Positions 24,944 through 34,128 of a DNA stretch of 64,000 bases are shown piece by piece. A program made the translations under genes and the position numbers. Positions within the stretch are counted from its first letter, which is position 1. Each line of letters opens with the position of its first letter. Source of the DNA: Prevotella sp. UBA4217 (GTDB lineage Bacteria; Bacteroidota; Bacteroidia; Bacteroidales; Bacteroidaceae). The notes below the pieces were generated by a model. That model was not told the DNA's origin. It was given only the letters and a program-made list of their open reading frames with translations, and ran no database searches. Location: contig DFTH01000014.1 in the NCBI GenBank assembly GCA_002379425.1, positions 127,713 to 191,712 on the forward strand, in the 5' to 3' direction.

Positions 24944-26568
24944 GGAGGATATTGTTAGCGACGCTTCTGTGCCTGCCATTGGTGATGATGGCACAGACGG
25001 ATGGTTCGGCCATCTATAGAACCCTGAAGACGGAACCCATCCAGAATCCGATGCTATGGGCGGACTGTCCTGACCCCGACGTGATCCGTGTGGGCGACAC
25101 CTTCTATATGGTAACGACCACGATGCACCTGATGCCTGGTGCCCCTGTGATGGCCTCGAAGGACCTGAAGAACTGGGAGACCGTTGGCTATATCTTCGAC
25201 AAGTTGACGGACTCTCCGAAGTATGACCTGCAACAAGGCACGGCATACGGCAGAGGGCAGTGGGCCACCTCACTGAAGTATCATCATGGGAAGTTCTATG
25301 CCTTGTTGGCTCCCAATGAACGGGGTGCGATGGGCGATACCTATATCTTCTCAGCAGACAAGGCGGAAGGTCCGTGGAAGATTGTGTCGCGGATGCGCCA
25401 CTTCCACGACTGCTCGCTGTTCTTCGACGACGATGGGCGAGTATATGTCATCTATGGCACGGGTGAGATGATGGAACTGAAGCCCGACCTCTCCGATGTC
25501 ATCGAGGGCACCTACCAGAAGATCTTCGAGCGTGAGGAAGATGAGAAGGGACTCTTGGAAGGGTCCCGCATGATAAAGCGGGATGGTAAGTACTACCTGT
25601 TGATGATCTCGCATACATACGCCCCTGGTCGCCATCGCCGTGAGGTATGCTATCGGGCCGACGATATCCACGGCCCATACGAGAAGCAGGTGATCCTGGA
25701 GAGTGAGTTCGGCGGCTTTTCCTACGAGGCGCAGGGTACCATCGTGGATGGTCCTACGGGCGACTGGTATGGTATCATCTTCCAGGATCGTGGTGGCGTG
25801 GGCCGCGTGCTGACGGTTATGCCCTGCAGGTGGATCAACGGTTGGCCGATGCTGGGCGACGAGAACGGCAAGGTGCCTGAGAAGATGCGACCTATAGTAA
25901 GTGGACAACCAGAGACCAGTATCGTAAAGAGCGATGATTTCTCAGATACAAGACTGGGGCTGCACTGGCAGTGGAACCATAACCCCGTCGATGGGGCATG
26001 GAGCCTCACGGAGCGACCAGGTCTCCTGCGCTTGAAGACCAGTCGTGTGGTGAATAGTCTTTATTTGGCTCCCAATACCCTGACGCAGCGTATGGAGGGA
26101 CCGGCGTGCAGTGGTGCGATTGTGATGGACCTCTCAAAGATGAAGGATGGCGACTGTGCGGGCCTGGCAGCCTTCAACAGTGATACTGGTGCGCTAACCA
26201 TTAAGAAGAGAGGCAAGAGACTCGTGCTGGAGATGGCAGAGATGACGGTGGAACTCTCCGACCGTGACAAGGAAGTGACGAAGGTCGATGAGAAGGTCAT
26301 CGAAAGCGTAACTCTCAACTCCAATAAGATATGGCTTCGCATTGATGCTGACTTCCGTCCCACAGGTCAGGGTGGAGGGCGCGATGCCGCCAATTTCTAC
26401 TATAGTCTTGATGGCAGGGAGTGGACGAAGATCGGCACGACGGATTACCGCATGCGCTTCGACTGGCGACGCTTCTTCATGGGTACTAAGTTTGGCATCT
26501 TCTGCTATGCCACGAAGAAACAGGGCGGCTATGTCGATATCGATGAATTCAAATATACAAAACAATAG
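24940..26568 (+). CDS. Secreted GH43 beta-xylosidase/arabinofuranosidase
   Basis: The product is 542 aa with a signal peptide (LLCLPLVMMAQ). The five-bladed propeller carries the base in CPDPDV (Asp45), the second acid in HDCSLFFDDDG and the general acid in LLEGSRMI (Glu near 206). Residues about 325-540 form a C-terminal beta-sandwich found in xylan-active GH43 members. Activity on xylan or arabinoxylan oligosaccharides is inferred from this architecture and from the neighbouring GH3 and esterase. It overlaps the esterase stop (ATGA) and is followed 4 bp later by the GH3 gene. Confidence 0.9.
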   Translation: MRRILLATLLCLPLVMMAQTDGSAIYRTLKTEPIQNPMLWADCPDPDVIRVGDTFYMVTTTMHLMPGAPVMASKDLKNWETVGYIFDKLTDSPKYDLQQGTAYGRGQWATSLKYHHGKFYALLAPNERGAMGDTYIFSADKAEGPWKIVSRMRHFHDCSLFFDDDGRVYVIYGTGEMMELKPDLSDVIEGTYQKIFEREEDEKGLLEGSRMIKRDGKYYLLMISHTYAPGRHRREVCYRADDIHGPYEKQVILESEFGGFSYEAQGTIVDGPTGDWYGIIFQDRGGVGRVLTVMPCRWINGWPMLGDENGKVPEKMRPIVSGQPETSIVKSDDFSDTRLGLHWQWNHNPVDGAWSLTERPGLLRLKTSRVVNSLYLAPNTLTQRMEGPACSGAIVMDLSKMKDGDCAGLAAFNSDTGALTIKKRGKRLVLEMAEMTVELSDRDKEVTKVDEKVIESVTLNSNKIWLRIDADFRPTGQGGGRDAANFYYSLDGREWTKIGTTDYRMRFDWRRFFMGTKFGIFCYATKKQGGYVDIDEFKYTKQ

Positions 26569-26572
26569 GAAA

Positions 26573-29179
26573 ATGAAAAAGACATTATTATCAACGATTC
26601 TTTTCTGTCTGGCAATGACGGCTTCAGCCCAGGATCAGACAACAACAGTAAAATACCCCTTCCAGAACGCATCACTGGGCTATCAGGAGCGGGTGGAGAA
26701 TCTGCTTGGGATGCTGACGCCTGAGGAGAAGGTGGGACTGATGATGAACAAGTCCATCTCCATCGACCGCCTTGGCATTCCTTCCTACAACTGGTGGAAC
26801 GAGGCCTGTCATGGTGTGAGGCAGGGCGGTTATACGGTATATCCGCAACCGATAGGTATGGCGGCAGCCTTCAATGCCCAACTGGTGTATGATGTCTTCT
26901 CGCAGGTGAGCGATGAGGCTCGTGCCAACTGGAACCGTTCTGACCATAACATCTTCAACGTGCCGATGGGAGAGATCTATTATCCAGGTAATCCCGAACT
27001 GACCTACTGGTGTCCGAACGTGAATATCTTCCGCGACCCACGCTGGGGGCGCGGCCAGGAGACCTGTGGCGAGGATCCCTACCTGAATGCCGTTCTGGGC
27101 GTGCAGACCGTCCTGGGCATGCAGGGCAGCGACAGCCATTACTTCAAGACCCATGCCTGTGCCAAGCACTATGCCGTGCATAGTGGACCAGAGCCCTTGC
27201 GCCACTCCATGAACGTAGAGCCCACGAACCGTGATCTCTGGGAGACCTATCTGCCAGCCTTCAAGGCATTGGTGAAGAAAGGTAACGTCCGTGAGGTGAT
27301 GTGCGCCTACCAGCGCTTCGAGGGTAAACCCTGTTGTACGAGTGACCGTCTGCTCATCGATATCCTGCGCAACAAATGGGGATATGACGGCATCGTCGTG
27401 ACGGACTGTGATGCCATCAATAACTTCTATAACAAAGGACAGCATGAGACGCATAGCGACCCCCTCTCAGCATCGGTGGATGCCGTGCTCAACGGTACGG
27501 ACCTGGAGTGTGGCAAGGTGTTCATGTCACTGACAGAGGGACTGAAGAAAGGCTTTATCAAGGAAGCCGATCTCGACGGGCATCTGCGTAAGACACTGCT
27601 TGGGCGATTTGAACTCGGCATGTTCGATCCTGCCGAGATGTTGCCCTGGGCAACACTGGGACCAGAGGTCATCAGCAGTGAGAAGCATGACGCTCTCGCC
27701 ACGCAGGCAGCCCGCGAGTCGATGGTCCTGTTGGAAAACAAGAGCATACTGCCGCTGTCGAAGGATATCAAAACCCTGGCTGTCGTGGGACCGAATGCCG
27801 ACGATGCCGAATTGCTCAATGGCAACTACGGTGGAACGCCTACCGATAACCACAAGCACACGCTTCTCGAGGGTATCCGTGCCGCCGTACCAGGGGCCAA
27901 GGTCATCTATCACAAGGCCTGTGAACTGAATGATGACTATCATACGATTCACCATCTTGGTGATTTCAATGATGGCAAGGGAGCGAAGGTGGAGTTCTTC
28001 AACAACCGTGAACTGAGTGGAGAACCGGCCGTGACAGATTATTACAAAGAACTGAACTTCTCTACCTTCGGAGCCTGGGGCTTCGCTCAGGGCGTGAGCC
28101 GTGACAGTCTGTCCGTACGTATCAGCGGCCAGTACAAGGCAACATTCACGGGAGAGATGAAATACACACTGATGACGGATAACGGCTATGTGCTGAAGGT
28201 CAATGGCCAGACCGTCGAGGAGGCACGTCCTGGCAACGGACGCGGCTTCTTCCGGAGGAACGTGGAGTATAAGTCCTTTCCAGTAGAGGCGGGGAAGACG
28301 TACGATATCTGTATCGAGTACCGTCATGGCAATGGACAGTTTGCCCTGCTCCGTGGCGACATCTGTGAACGGATCCTGGTGGATTACAGCGAACTGGCCA
28401 AAGAGGTAAGTACTGCCGATGCCATCATCATCATCGGTGGAATCTCCGCCCAGATGGAAGGTGAGGGTGGTGACAAGGAGACCATCGAACTGCCTAACGT
28501 GCAGCAGCGCCTTGTCCGTGCCATGCATGAGACGGGCAAGCCTGTCGTCTTTGTGAACTGTAGTGGGTCGGCCATTGCCTTCGGCAGTGTGGAGGGACAG
28601 TATGATGCACTCCTCCAGGCCTGGTACCCAGGACAGGGTGGTGCCAAGGCCTTGGCTGAGGTACTGTTTGGGGACTATAACCCTGGTGGGAAACTGCCTG
28701 TGACGTTCTACCGCTCAAACAACGACCTGCCTGACTTCCTCGATTACTCGATGAAGAACCGCACCTATCGCTATTTCACAGGAGTGCCGCAGTATGCGTT
28801 CGGCTATGGCCTGAGTTATACCACTTTTACCATTGGCAAGGGACAGTTGTCTGTCCAGTCGATGCAGAAAGACGGAAAGGTGACGCTCACAGTCCCTGTG
28901 AAGAATACGGGTAAGCGCGAGGGAACGGAGACCGTGCAGGTGTATGTGAAGGCTATCGACGATCCAGGGGCTCCTATCAAGGCACTGAAGGGCTTCCAAA
29001 AACTGATTATCCAACCTGGTGAGACCAAGACGGCCGCTATCACCCTCGACGGTGAAGCCTTCGAATACTATGACGAGTCTATTGATGAACTGAGCACCCG
29101 TTCAGGACGTTATCAGATTCTTTACGGTAACTCCTCGCTCGACAAGGACCTGCAGGCCTTCGACTTCACTGTATTGTAA
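26573..29179 (+). CDS. Secreted GH3 beta-xylosidase-like enzyme with PA14 insert
   Basis: The product is 868 aa with a signal peptide (LFCLAMTASAQ). The GH3 barrel starts with YNWWNEACHGV, a motif typical of xylosidase-type GH3. It has KTHACAKHYAVHSGPE and the nucleophile Asp278 in VVTDCDAINN. A PA14-like carbohydrate-binding domain (about 475-600) is inserted in the second domain, and a FN3-like domain closes the protein. The start at 26573 (MKKTLLSTIL) is chosen over an upstream in-frame ATG because only it gives a signal peptide. Beta-xylosidase or arabinosidase activity is inferred from family resemblance and from the GH43 and esterase partners. Confidence 0.9.
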   Translation: MKKTLLSTILFCLAMTASAQDQTTTVKYPFQNASLGYQERVENLLGMLTPEEKVGLMMNKSISIDRLGIPSYNWWNEACHGVRQGGYTVYPQPIGMAAAFNAQLVYDVFSQVSDEARANWNRSDHNIFNVPMGEIYYPGNPELTYWCPNVNIFRDPRWGRGQETCGEDPYLNAVLGVQTVLGMQGSDSHYFKTHACAKHYAVHSGPEPLRHSMNVEPTNRDLWETYLPAFKALVKKGNVREVMCAYQRFEGKPCCTSDRLLIDILRNKWGYDGIVVTDCDAINNFYNKGQHETHSDPLSASVDAVLNGTDLECGKVFMSLTEGLKKGFIKEADLDGHLRKTLLGRFELGMFDPAEMLPWATLGPEVISSEKHDALATQAARESMVLLENKSILPLSKDIKTLAVVGPNADDAELLNGNYGGTPTDNHKHTLLEGIRAAVPGAKVIYHKACELNDDYHTIHHLGDFNDGKGAKVEFFNNRELSGEPAVTDYYKELNFSTFGAWGFAQGVSRDSLSVRISGQYKATFTGEMKYTLMTDNGYVLKVNGQTVEEARPGNGRGFFRRNVEYKSFPVEAGKTYDICIEYRHGNGQFALLRGDICERILVDYSELAKEVSTADAIIIIGGISAQMEGEGGDKETIELPNVQQRLVRAMHETGKPVVFVNCSGSAIAFGSVEGQYDALLQAWYPGQGGAKALAEVLFGDYNPGGKLPVTFYRSNNDLPDFLDYSMKNRTYRYFTGVPQYAFGYGLSYTTFTIGKGQLSVQSMQKDGKVTLTVPVKNTGKREGTETVQVYVKAIDDPGAPIKALKGFQKLIIQPGETKTAAITLDGEAFEYYDESIDELSTRSGRYQILYGNSSLDKDLQAFDFTVL

Positions 29180-29201
29180 CTATAAGCCGTCGAGAAGTAT
29201 T

Positions 29202-31139
29202 ATGAAGAAATTATCATTTCTTTTCGCCTTGCTGCTGGTGGTATCATTGGCTAAAGCACAGTCTGTCCAAAGTCCTGACGGGAAGATATCTGTAGTGCTG
29301 GAACTCCTCGATGGGGGCAGGCCCCACTACCGGGTGCTCTATGAGGGGCAGGAGGTCGTCAGGCAGTCTGCCCTCGGCATCAGGACGAACATCGGTGACT
29401 TCACCCAGGGTCTGGTACTGAAGGGGGTCGAGGACAGTCAGGTGAGTGACAGTTATGAACTGCGCAACATCAAGCAGAGCCATGTTGCCTATGAGGCCAA
29501 CGAGGCTGTGGCGAAATACGCTGATAAGGATGGTAAGGATCTGTTGGACATCATCTTTCGCGTGAGCAACCGTGATGTGGCCTTCCGCTACAGGATTCAT
29601 CCTCAGAAGGAGACGCGTGTCTGTGTCGTCGAGGGGGAGGCTTCCAGTTTCGTACTACCCGACGGTACGACCACCTTCCTCTGTCCTCAGTCGAAGCCCA
29701 TGGGCGGTTTCGCGCGTACCTCTCCCAGTTATGAGACACCCTATGCCTGCGACGAGCCTGTAGGCAAGAACGGCTGGGGCGAGGGCTATACCTTCCCCTG
29801 TCTGTTCAAGACGCCCACTGCCCAGTGGGTGCTCATCAGCGAGACAGGTACTGACGGGGACTACGTAGGTTGCCGACTGCTCAACGAACAGGGAGGCACT
29901 TACCGCATCGGCTTCCCGCAGGCTGGCGAACTGAATGGAGCAGGTGCTACCTCGGCTGCGATGGCACTGCCGGCAGAGACCCCTTGGCGCACCATCACCG
30001 TTGGTACCCTGGCAAATATCGTGGAGACCACTGCGCCCTTCGACCTCGTACAGCCTAAGTACAAGGCCTCACAGCCGTATATCTCCGGAAAGGGCTCGTG
30101 GAGTTGGATTATCGGCATGGATCCGAGTTGTAACTTCGATGAGCAGAAACGCTATATCGACTTCTCTGCTGCCATGGGCTACCAGACAGTACTCGTTGAT
30201 GCCTTCTGGGACCAGCAGATCGGCTATGAGAAGATGGCCGAACTCGCCCGCTATGGCAAGGAGAAAGGGGTGGGACTGTTCCTGTGGTACAACTCCAACG
30301 GTGCCTGGAACGATGCCTTCCAGACACCTATCGGCAAGATGAACAACAGCCGCATCCGTCGGCAGGAAATGCAGTGGATGAAGGATCAGGGCATCCGCGG
30401 TATCAAGGTGGATTTCTTCGGTGGCGACAAACAGCCGATGATGCAACTCTACGAGGATATCCTCAGCGATGCCAACGACTTTGGTCTCCTATGTATCTTC
30501 CATGGTTGTACGCTGCCACGCGGCTGGGAGCGGATGTATCCCAACTATGTGGCCTCAGAGGCTGTGCTGGCCTCAGAGAACCTGCACTTCGGACAGGGCG
30601 CCTGTGATGCTGAGGCCTATAATGCCTGTATCCATCCCTTTGTGCGTAACACGGTCGGATCAATGGACTTCGGCGGCTCAACGCTGAACAAGCGCTACAG
30701 TAGGGACAACCAGCACGGTACCACCCGTCGTACCTCTGACGTGTTTGCCCTGGCCACCGCCGTCCTATTCCAGAGTGCCGTCCAGCACTTTGCCTTGGCG
30801 CCCAACAACCTCGATGATGCACCTGCGTGGGCCATCGACTTTATGAAGAAGGTGCCCACGACGTGGGATGAGGTCAGGTTCATCGACGGCTATCCAGGTA
30901 AGTATGTCATCATGGCTCGCCGCTCGGGCGACCAGTGGTACGTGGTGGGTATCAATGCAGAGAAAGAGCCGCTGAAGAAGACCATCACCCTGCCCATGTT
31001 CGCTGTCGGTACGCCCCTCAGCGTATATAGCGACGATAGTCAGTTAAACGGCAGCGTGCAGACTGTCAAGCAGAATAAGAAGCAACAACTGACGGTCACC
31101 ATTCCCTGTAATGGCGGCCTGGTCATTCATATTCAGTAG
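29202..31139 (+). CDS. GH97 alpha-glycosidase
   Basis: The product is 645 aa with a signal peptide (LFALLLVVSLAKAQ). It has the GH97 order: N-terminal beta-sandwich, (beta/alpha)8 barrel (about 280-540) and a C-terminal all-beta domain. Diagnostic segments are GKSWSW-like GKGSWSWIIGMDPS, LVDAFWD, GIKVDFFGGDKQPMM and RNTVGSMDFGG. Asp404 in KVDFF occupies the place of the nucleophile of retaining GH97 alpha-galactosidases, which suggests that subgroup rather than the inverting alpha-glucosidases. It is the last gene of the operon, 22 bp after GH3. It could remove alpha-linked galactose or a pentose side group. Confidence 0.88.
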   Translation: MKKLSFLFALLLVVSLAKAQSVQSPDGKISVVLELLDGGRPHYRVLYEGQEVVRQSALGIRTNIGDFTQGLVLKGVEDSQVSDSYELRNIKQSHVAYEANEAVAKYADKDGKDLLDIIFRVSNRDVAFRYRIHPQKETRVCVVEGEASSFVLPDGTTTFLCPQSKPMGGFARTSPSYETPYACDEPVGKNGWGEGYTFPCLFKTPTAQWVLISETGTDGDYVGCRLLNEQGGTYRIGFPQAGELNGAGATSAAMALPAETPWRTITVGTLANIVETTAPFDLVQPKYKASQPYISGKGSWSWIIGMDPSCNFDEQKRYIDFSAAMGYQTVLVDAFWDQQIGYEKMAELARYGKEKGVGLFLWYNSNGAWNDAFQTPIGKMNNSRIRRQEMQWMKDQGIRGIKVDFFGGDKQPMMQLYEDILSDANDFGLLCIFHGCTLPRGWERMYPNYVASEAVLASENLHFGQGACDAEAYNACIHPFVRNTVGSMDFGGSTLNKRYSRDNQHGTTRRTSDVFALATAVLFQSAVQHFALAPNNLDDAPAWAIDFMKKVPTTWDEVRFIDGYPGKYVIMARRSGDQWYVVGINAEKEPLKKTITLPMFAVGTPLSVYSDDSQLNGSVQTVKQNKKQQLTVTIPCNGGLVIHIQ

Positions 31140-31228
31140 GTTACGGTGACTATCTTGGAACACCCATTGAAGTACTAACTTACTGGTAGTGAATCCGCGA
31201 TCAAGGGGGGCAGTATAATGCGTCGAGT

Positions 31229-31494
31229 TCGTTCACGTTCGGCAGAGTTTAAGCAGGCTTAACTCTGCTCTCGCTTACTCGTTCATTTCCAGGGATTCTC
31301 ATAGGCGACGGGTCCGTTCTCGAGTTTCTGGCACACGATCTCCATCTCCTCGAAGTGCTCCTGACCGTCTTCCCACATCTCCTTGTAGTGGATACAGTAG
31401 CAGCCTGTGCCCTTCAACTGCTTCATCGTGTTGCCATCCACCGTGTTGTAGAACGTGCAGGTGAAGTCGCGAGGATCATTCGGAGCCAGCATCC
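31229..31494 (-). repeat. Inverted duplicate of the tssD 3' end
   Basis: Reverse complement of 372-632, nearly identical, including the post-stop hairpin. The copy breaks off at GGATGCTGGCTCC, next to unrelated sequence that leads into the large inverted repeat at 31522. Confidence 0.9.
31283..31494 (-). pseudogene. Truncated tssD remnant
   Basis: It encodes the last 70 residues of TssD (MLAPNDPRDFTCT... to ...VAYENPWK) but lacks the first 62. The open frame continues upstream into low-complexity sequence from the inverted repeat, with no TssD-like N-terminus and no promoter box. It is a gene fragment left by duplication, not a functional tube protein. Confidence 0.85.
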
Positions 31495-31521
31495 TATATA
31501 GTTGTCTTAAGCCAAAAACAA

Positions 31522-31590
31522 GTGTCCCACCTGTCCCATCTGTCCAAGAAGGATAGTTCCCACCAGGGACAGATGGGACAGGTGGGACAC
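31522..31590. repeat. 24-bp perfect inverted repeat with 21-bp loop
   Basis: The arm 31522-31545 (key pattern TGTCCCA repeated three times with small changes) is perfectly inverted at 31567-31590. The loop is 31546-31566. It has no T-run and lies 28 bp from the tssD fragment end. It may be a mobile palindromic repeat or the end of a lost element. Confidence 0.9.
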
Positions 31591-31755
31591 ATAAAAAGTG
31601 GGTATGGCAACTATTATGCGCGGGCGTATGTGCGCGCATGTAGAGATTTTGTCAGGTGAACGGGCAGGTGTGGCATAGAAAGAGTCTTTTCCTGAACAGG
31701 AAGGCTGTTTTCTGAATTCCCAAGGCCTGGGAACAAAATGAGAAGGCACTTTACG

Positions 31756-31839
31756 GAACTGAGGAGGCTCCTCACGTTGCTAAAGAGGCTTCTCACGTTC
31801 GTAAAGAGCCTCCTCATTTTCGTAAAGAGGCTCTTTTCT
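31756..31839. repeat. Four 21-bp tandem units
   Basis: Units at 31756, 31777, 31798 and 31819 follow the pattern TTCGTAAAGAGGCTCCTCACG with variations. Both strands stay open and would encode 7-residue repeats (LLTFVKS on plus, LFTNVRS on minus). I treat it as a repeat element rather than a gene. Confidence 0.8.
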
Positions 31840-31914
31840 GGAGAGTGGGGCACATATTATGGGCTTCATTGCGTTAATCTTCCAAAATCGCTTTGCGGCG
31901 TCAGCATAATTTCG

Positions 31915-31922
31915 TATCTTTG
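31915..31922 (+). promoter_or_regulatory. -7 promoter box of the GH31 gene (near-leaderless)
   Basis: TATCTTTG ends 7 bp before the ATG at 31930, so the transcript should start almost at the coding region. The shared TCTGTWACAA element is absent here. Confidence 0.6.
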
Positions 31923-31929
31923 CCGACGT

Positions 31930-34122
31930 ATGAGACAACAACTGATGATCTTAATGCTTGCACTTGCCGGGATGGGAGTGCAGCAGGCTGTGGGCGATGG
32001 CCATTTCGTGACGCGGACAATTGCCCGCAATGCGGTGCGTATCCAATATGTGGAGGGTGAATTGCACAACGACCTGCCAGACTGGTTATATGTGAAGAAC
32101 GAAGAAGTGGAGAGCAGTCAGATTGCTCTCGACATCGACGAACAGCAAGGCACGGTGACGGTGAAGAATGCCCAGGGCAAGGCGGTGTTTACTGCCACAC
32201 GCCATCAGTTGGAGGCGGCCACCGCTGCGGGCGAGCCGACCTATGAGGCTACACTGGCCTTCGACTCCCCAAAGGATGAATGCCTCTTCGGACTAGGACA
32301 GTTCCAGGATGGCTACAGTAATGTGCGTGGGCTGTCGCGTCGGCTGACGCAGGTGAACACACAGATCAGTCTGCCGATGCTCTTGTCGAGCAAGGGCTAT
32401 GGCATCTTGTGGAATAACTACGGTCTGACAGACTTTAACCCCAGTGATCAGAAGGTCATATTGACAAAGCGGTCAGGTGCTGGTCAGCGCGAGGCCGTCA
32501 ATGTCACCTCAACGGAGGGCGGAAAGCAGGAAGTTCGCGAGCGTCATATTTTCGAGGCAGTCATCAGCATCGACCAGGCAGGTGACTATGCATTGCTGTT
32601 AGACGTAGGACAGAAGATGGCGCGTCGGCATAACCTTGTCATTGACAATCAGACGGTCATCGACATGCAGAACATCTGGTTGCCTCCTACCGCCTCGACC
32701 ATTGTACATCTGAATTCCGGGCGACATGTCGTGAGGGCTGAACTCACTAAGGACGATGCCCCAATCGTCTATTATCATCCTGTAAAAGATGAGACCGTCT
32801 TCCGATCACCGGTGGCCAATGCCGTTGACTACACGGTGTTCACAGGTTCTGCCGACGAGATTATCGCCACCTATCGCGAACTGACGGGACAGGCTCCGCT
32901 GATGCCAGACTGGGCACTGGGCTACATCCACTGTCGCGAGCGGTTCCACTCTTCGCAGGAGATCCTGGAGACAGCCAACCGCTTCAAGCAGAAGCAGATG
33001 CCCATCTCGATGATCGTACAGGACTGGCAGTACTGGGGGAAGTACGGGTGGAACGCCATGCAGTTTGACGAGGCCAACTACCCAGACCCAAAGGTGCTCA
33101 CCGACAGTCTGCATCAGATGGATATCCGATTCATGCTCTCTGTATGGTCAAAGATCGACAAGACCTCTGAGGTGGGCCGCCAGATGGAAGGCGACGGTTA
33201 TTATATTCCTGGAACAGACTGGATCGACTTCTTTTCGCCAGATGCTGCCGCTGCCTATTGGAAGAACTTCCGTGAGCGGCTGTTGCCCCTTGGCATTGAT
33301 GCCTGGTGGCAGGATGCCACGGAGCCGGAGAACGACGACCTTGTAGGGCGCCGAGTGAACAAAGGGCAATGGTCGGGCGAACAGGTGAGGAATGTCTATC
33401 CCCTGCTGGTCAACAAGACGGTTTATGAAGGACTCCGGGAGGCAGGGAAGGAGGCTATGATCCTCACCCGCTGTGGATTCCCTGGTATCCAGCGGTATGG
33501 CTCTGCCCTATGGAGTGGCGATGTGGGCAATGACTGGGAGACCTTCCGTCGGCAGATCGTGGCAGGGCTCGGGGTACAGGCTGCTGGTATCCCCTGGTGG
33601 ACATACGATGCAGGTGGCTTCTTCCGTCCGCAGAATCAATACACCGATACTGCCTATATCGAACGGATGCTCCGTTGGATAGAAACAAGCGTCTATCTGC
33701 CCTTGATGCGTGTGCATGGCTATATGAGTAACACGGAACCCTGGAACTACGGTGCTGAGGCGGAGGCGATCATTGCAGATTGTCTGAGGGAGCGGGCAAA
33801 ACTACAACCTTATATCAAGGCGTGTGCGCGCAGGGTCAGTGAGGAGGGCTATACTCTGATGCGACCGCTGATCTTTGACTTTGCCGACGATCCAGAGGCG
33901 CTCCATCAGAAGTATGAGTATATGTTCGGTCCTGCCCTGCTCATCAGTCCGGTGACGGAACCTGGGGTCAGCACATGGCGAACCTATCTTCCCAAGTATG
34001 AAGGGGGATGGTATGACTACCGCACTGGAGAGCACTACGATGGTGGACAGTATGTGACCACCTCAGTGACCAAGGCTCAAATCCCAGTCTTCCGGCGTGC
34101 GGGCTATGAGGTGGGACTGTAA
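31930..34122 (+). CDS. GH31 alpha-xylosidase-like enzyme with PA14 insert
   Basis: The product is 730 aa. A signal peptide (ILMLALAGMGVQQAVG) precedes the N-terminal beta-sandwich with GLGQFQDGYSN. A PA14-like insertion lies at about 195-300 (DYALLLDVGQKMARRHNL). The GH31 barrel has the nucleophile Asp462 in WWQDATEPEND. The inserted PA14 in this place is known from alpha-xylosidases acting on xyloglucan oligosaccharides, so alpha-xylosidase is preferred to alpha-glucosidase. The start is set by the -7 box immediately upstream; the frame stays open through the repeat region before it. It converges on the sensor kinase gene with only 6 bp between stops. Confidence 0.87.
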   Translation: MRQQLMILMLALAGMGVQQAVGDGHFVTRTIARNAVRIQYVEGELHNDLPDWLYVKNEEVESSQIALDIDEQQGTVTVKNAQGKAVFTATRHQLEAATAAGEPTYEATLAFDSPKDECLFGLGQFQDGYSNVRGLSRRLTQVNTQISLPMLLSSKGYGILWNNYGLTDFNPSDQKVILTKRSGAGQREAVNVTSTEGGKQEVRERHIFEAVISIDQAGDYALLLDVGQKMARRHNLVIDNQTVIDMQNIWLPPTASTIVHLNSGRHVVRAELTKDDAPIVYYHPVKDETVFRSPVANAVDYTVFTGSADEIIATYRELTGQAPLMPDWALGYIHCRERFHSSQEILETANRFKQKQMPISMIVQDWQYWGKYGWNAMQFDEANYPDPKVLTDSLHQMDIRFMLSVWSKIDKTSEVGRQMEGDGYYIPGTDWIDFFSPDAAAAYWKNFRERLLPLGIDAWWQDATEPENDDLVGRRVNKGQWSGEQVRNVYPLLVNKTVYEGLREAGKEAMILTRCGFPGIQRYGSALWSGDVGNDWETFRRQIVAGLGVQAAGIPWWTYDAGGFFRPQNQYTDTAYIERMLRWIETSVYLPLMRVHGYMSNTEPWNYGAEAEAIIADCLRERAKLQPYIKACARRVSEEGYTLMRPLIFDFADDPEALHQKYEYMFGPALLISPVTEPGVSTWRTYLPKYEGGWYDYRTGEHYDGGQYVTTSVTKAQIPVFRRAGYEVGL

Positions 34123-34128
34123 AAAAGA

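Larger units (their letters stand above)
31140..31929. other. Accessory intergenic region with repeat relics
   Basis: This 790-bp stretch between GH97 and GH31 holds a truncated inverted tssD copy (31229-31494), a 24-bp perfect inverted repeat (31522-31590), a 21-bp tandem repeat (31756-31839) and the GH31 promoter (31915-31922). It lacks any convincing intact gene and looks like a site of past insertions. Confidence 0.7.

Noticed and set aside
31614..31853. 79-aa minus-strand peptide with 7-residue repeats as a gene
   Set aside because: The frame is a by-product of 21-bp DNA repeats, has no promoter box, and is equally open on the other strand.
31738..31929. Longer N-terminus for the GH31 protein
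   Set aside because: The frame is open but consists of repeat sequence, and the -7 box and signal peptide place the start at 31930.
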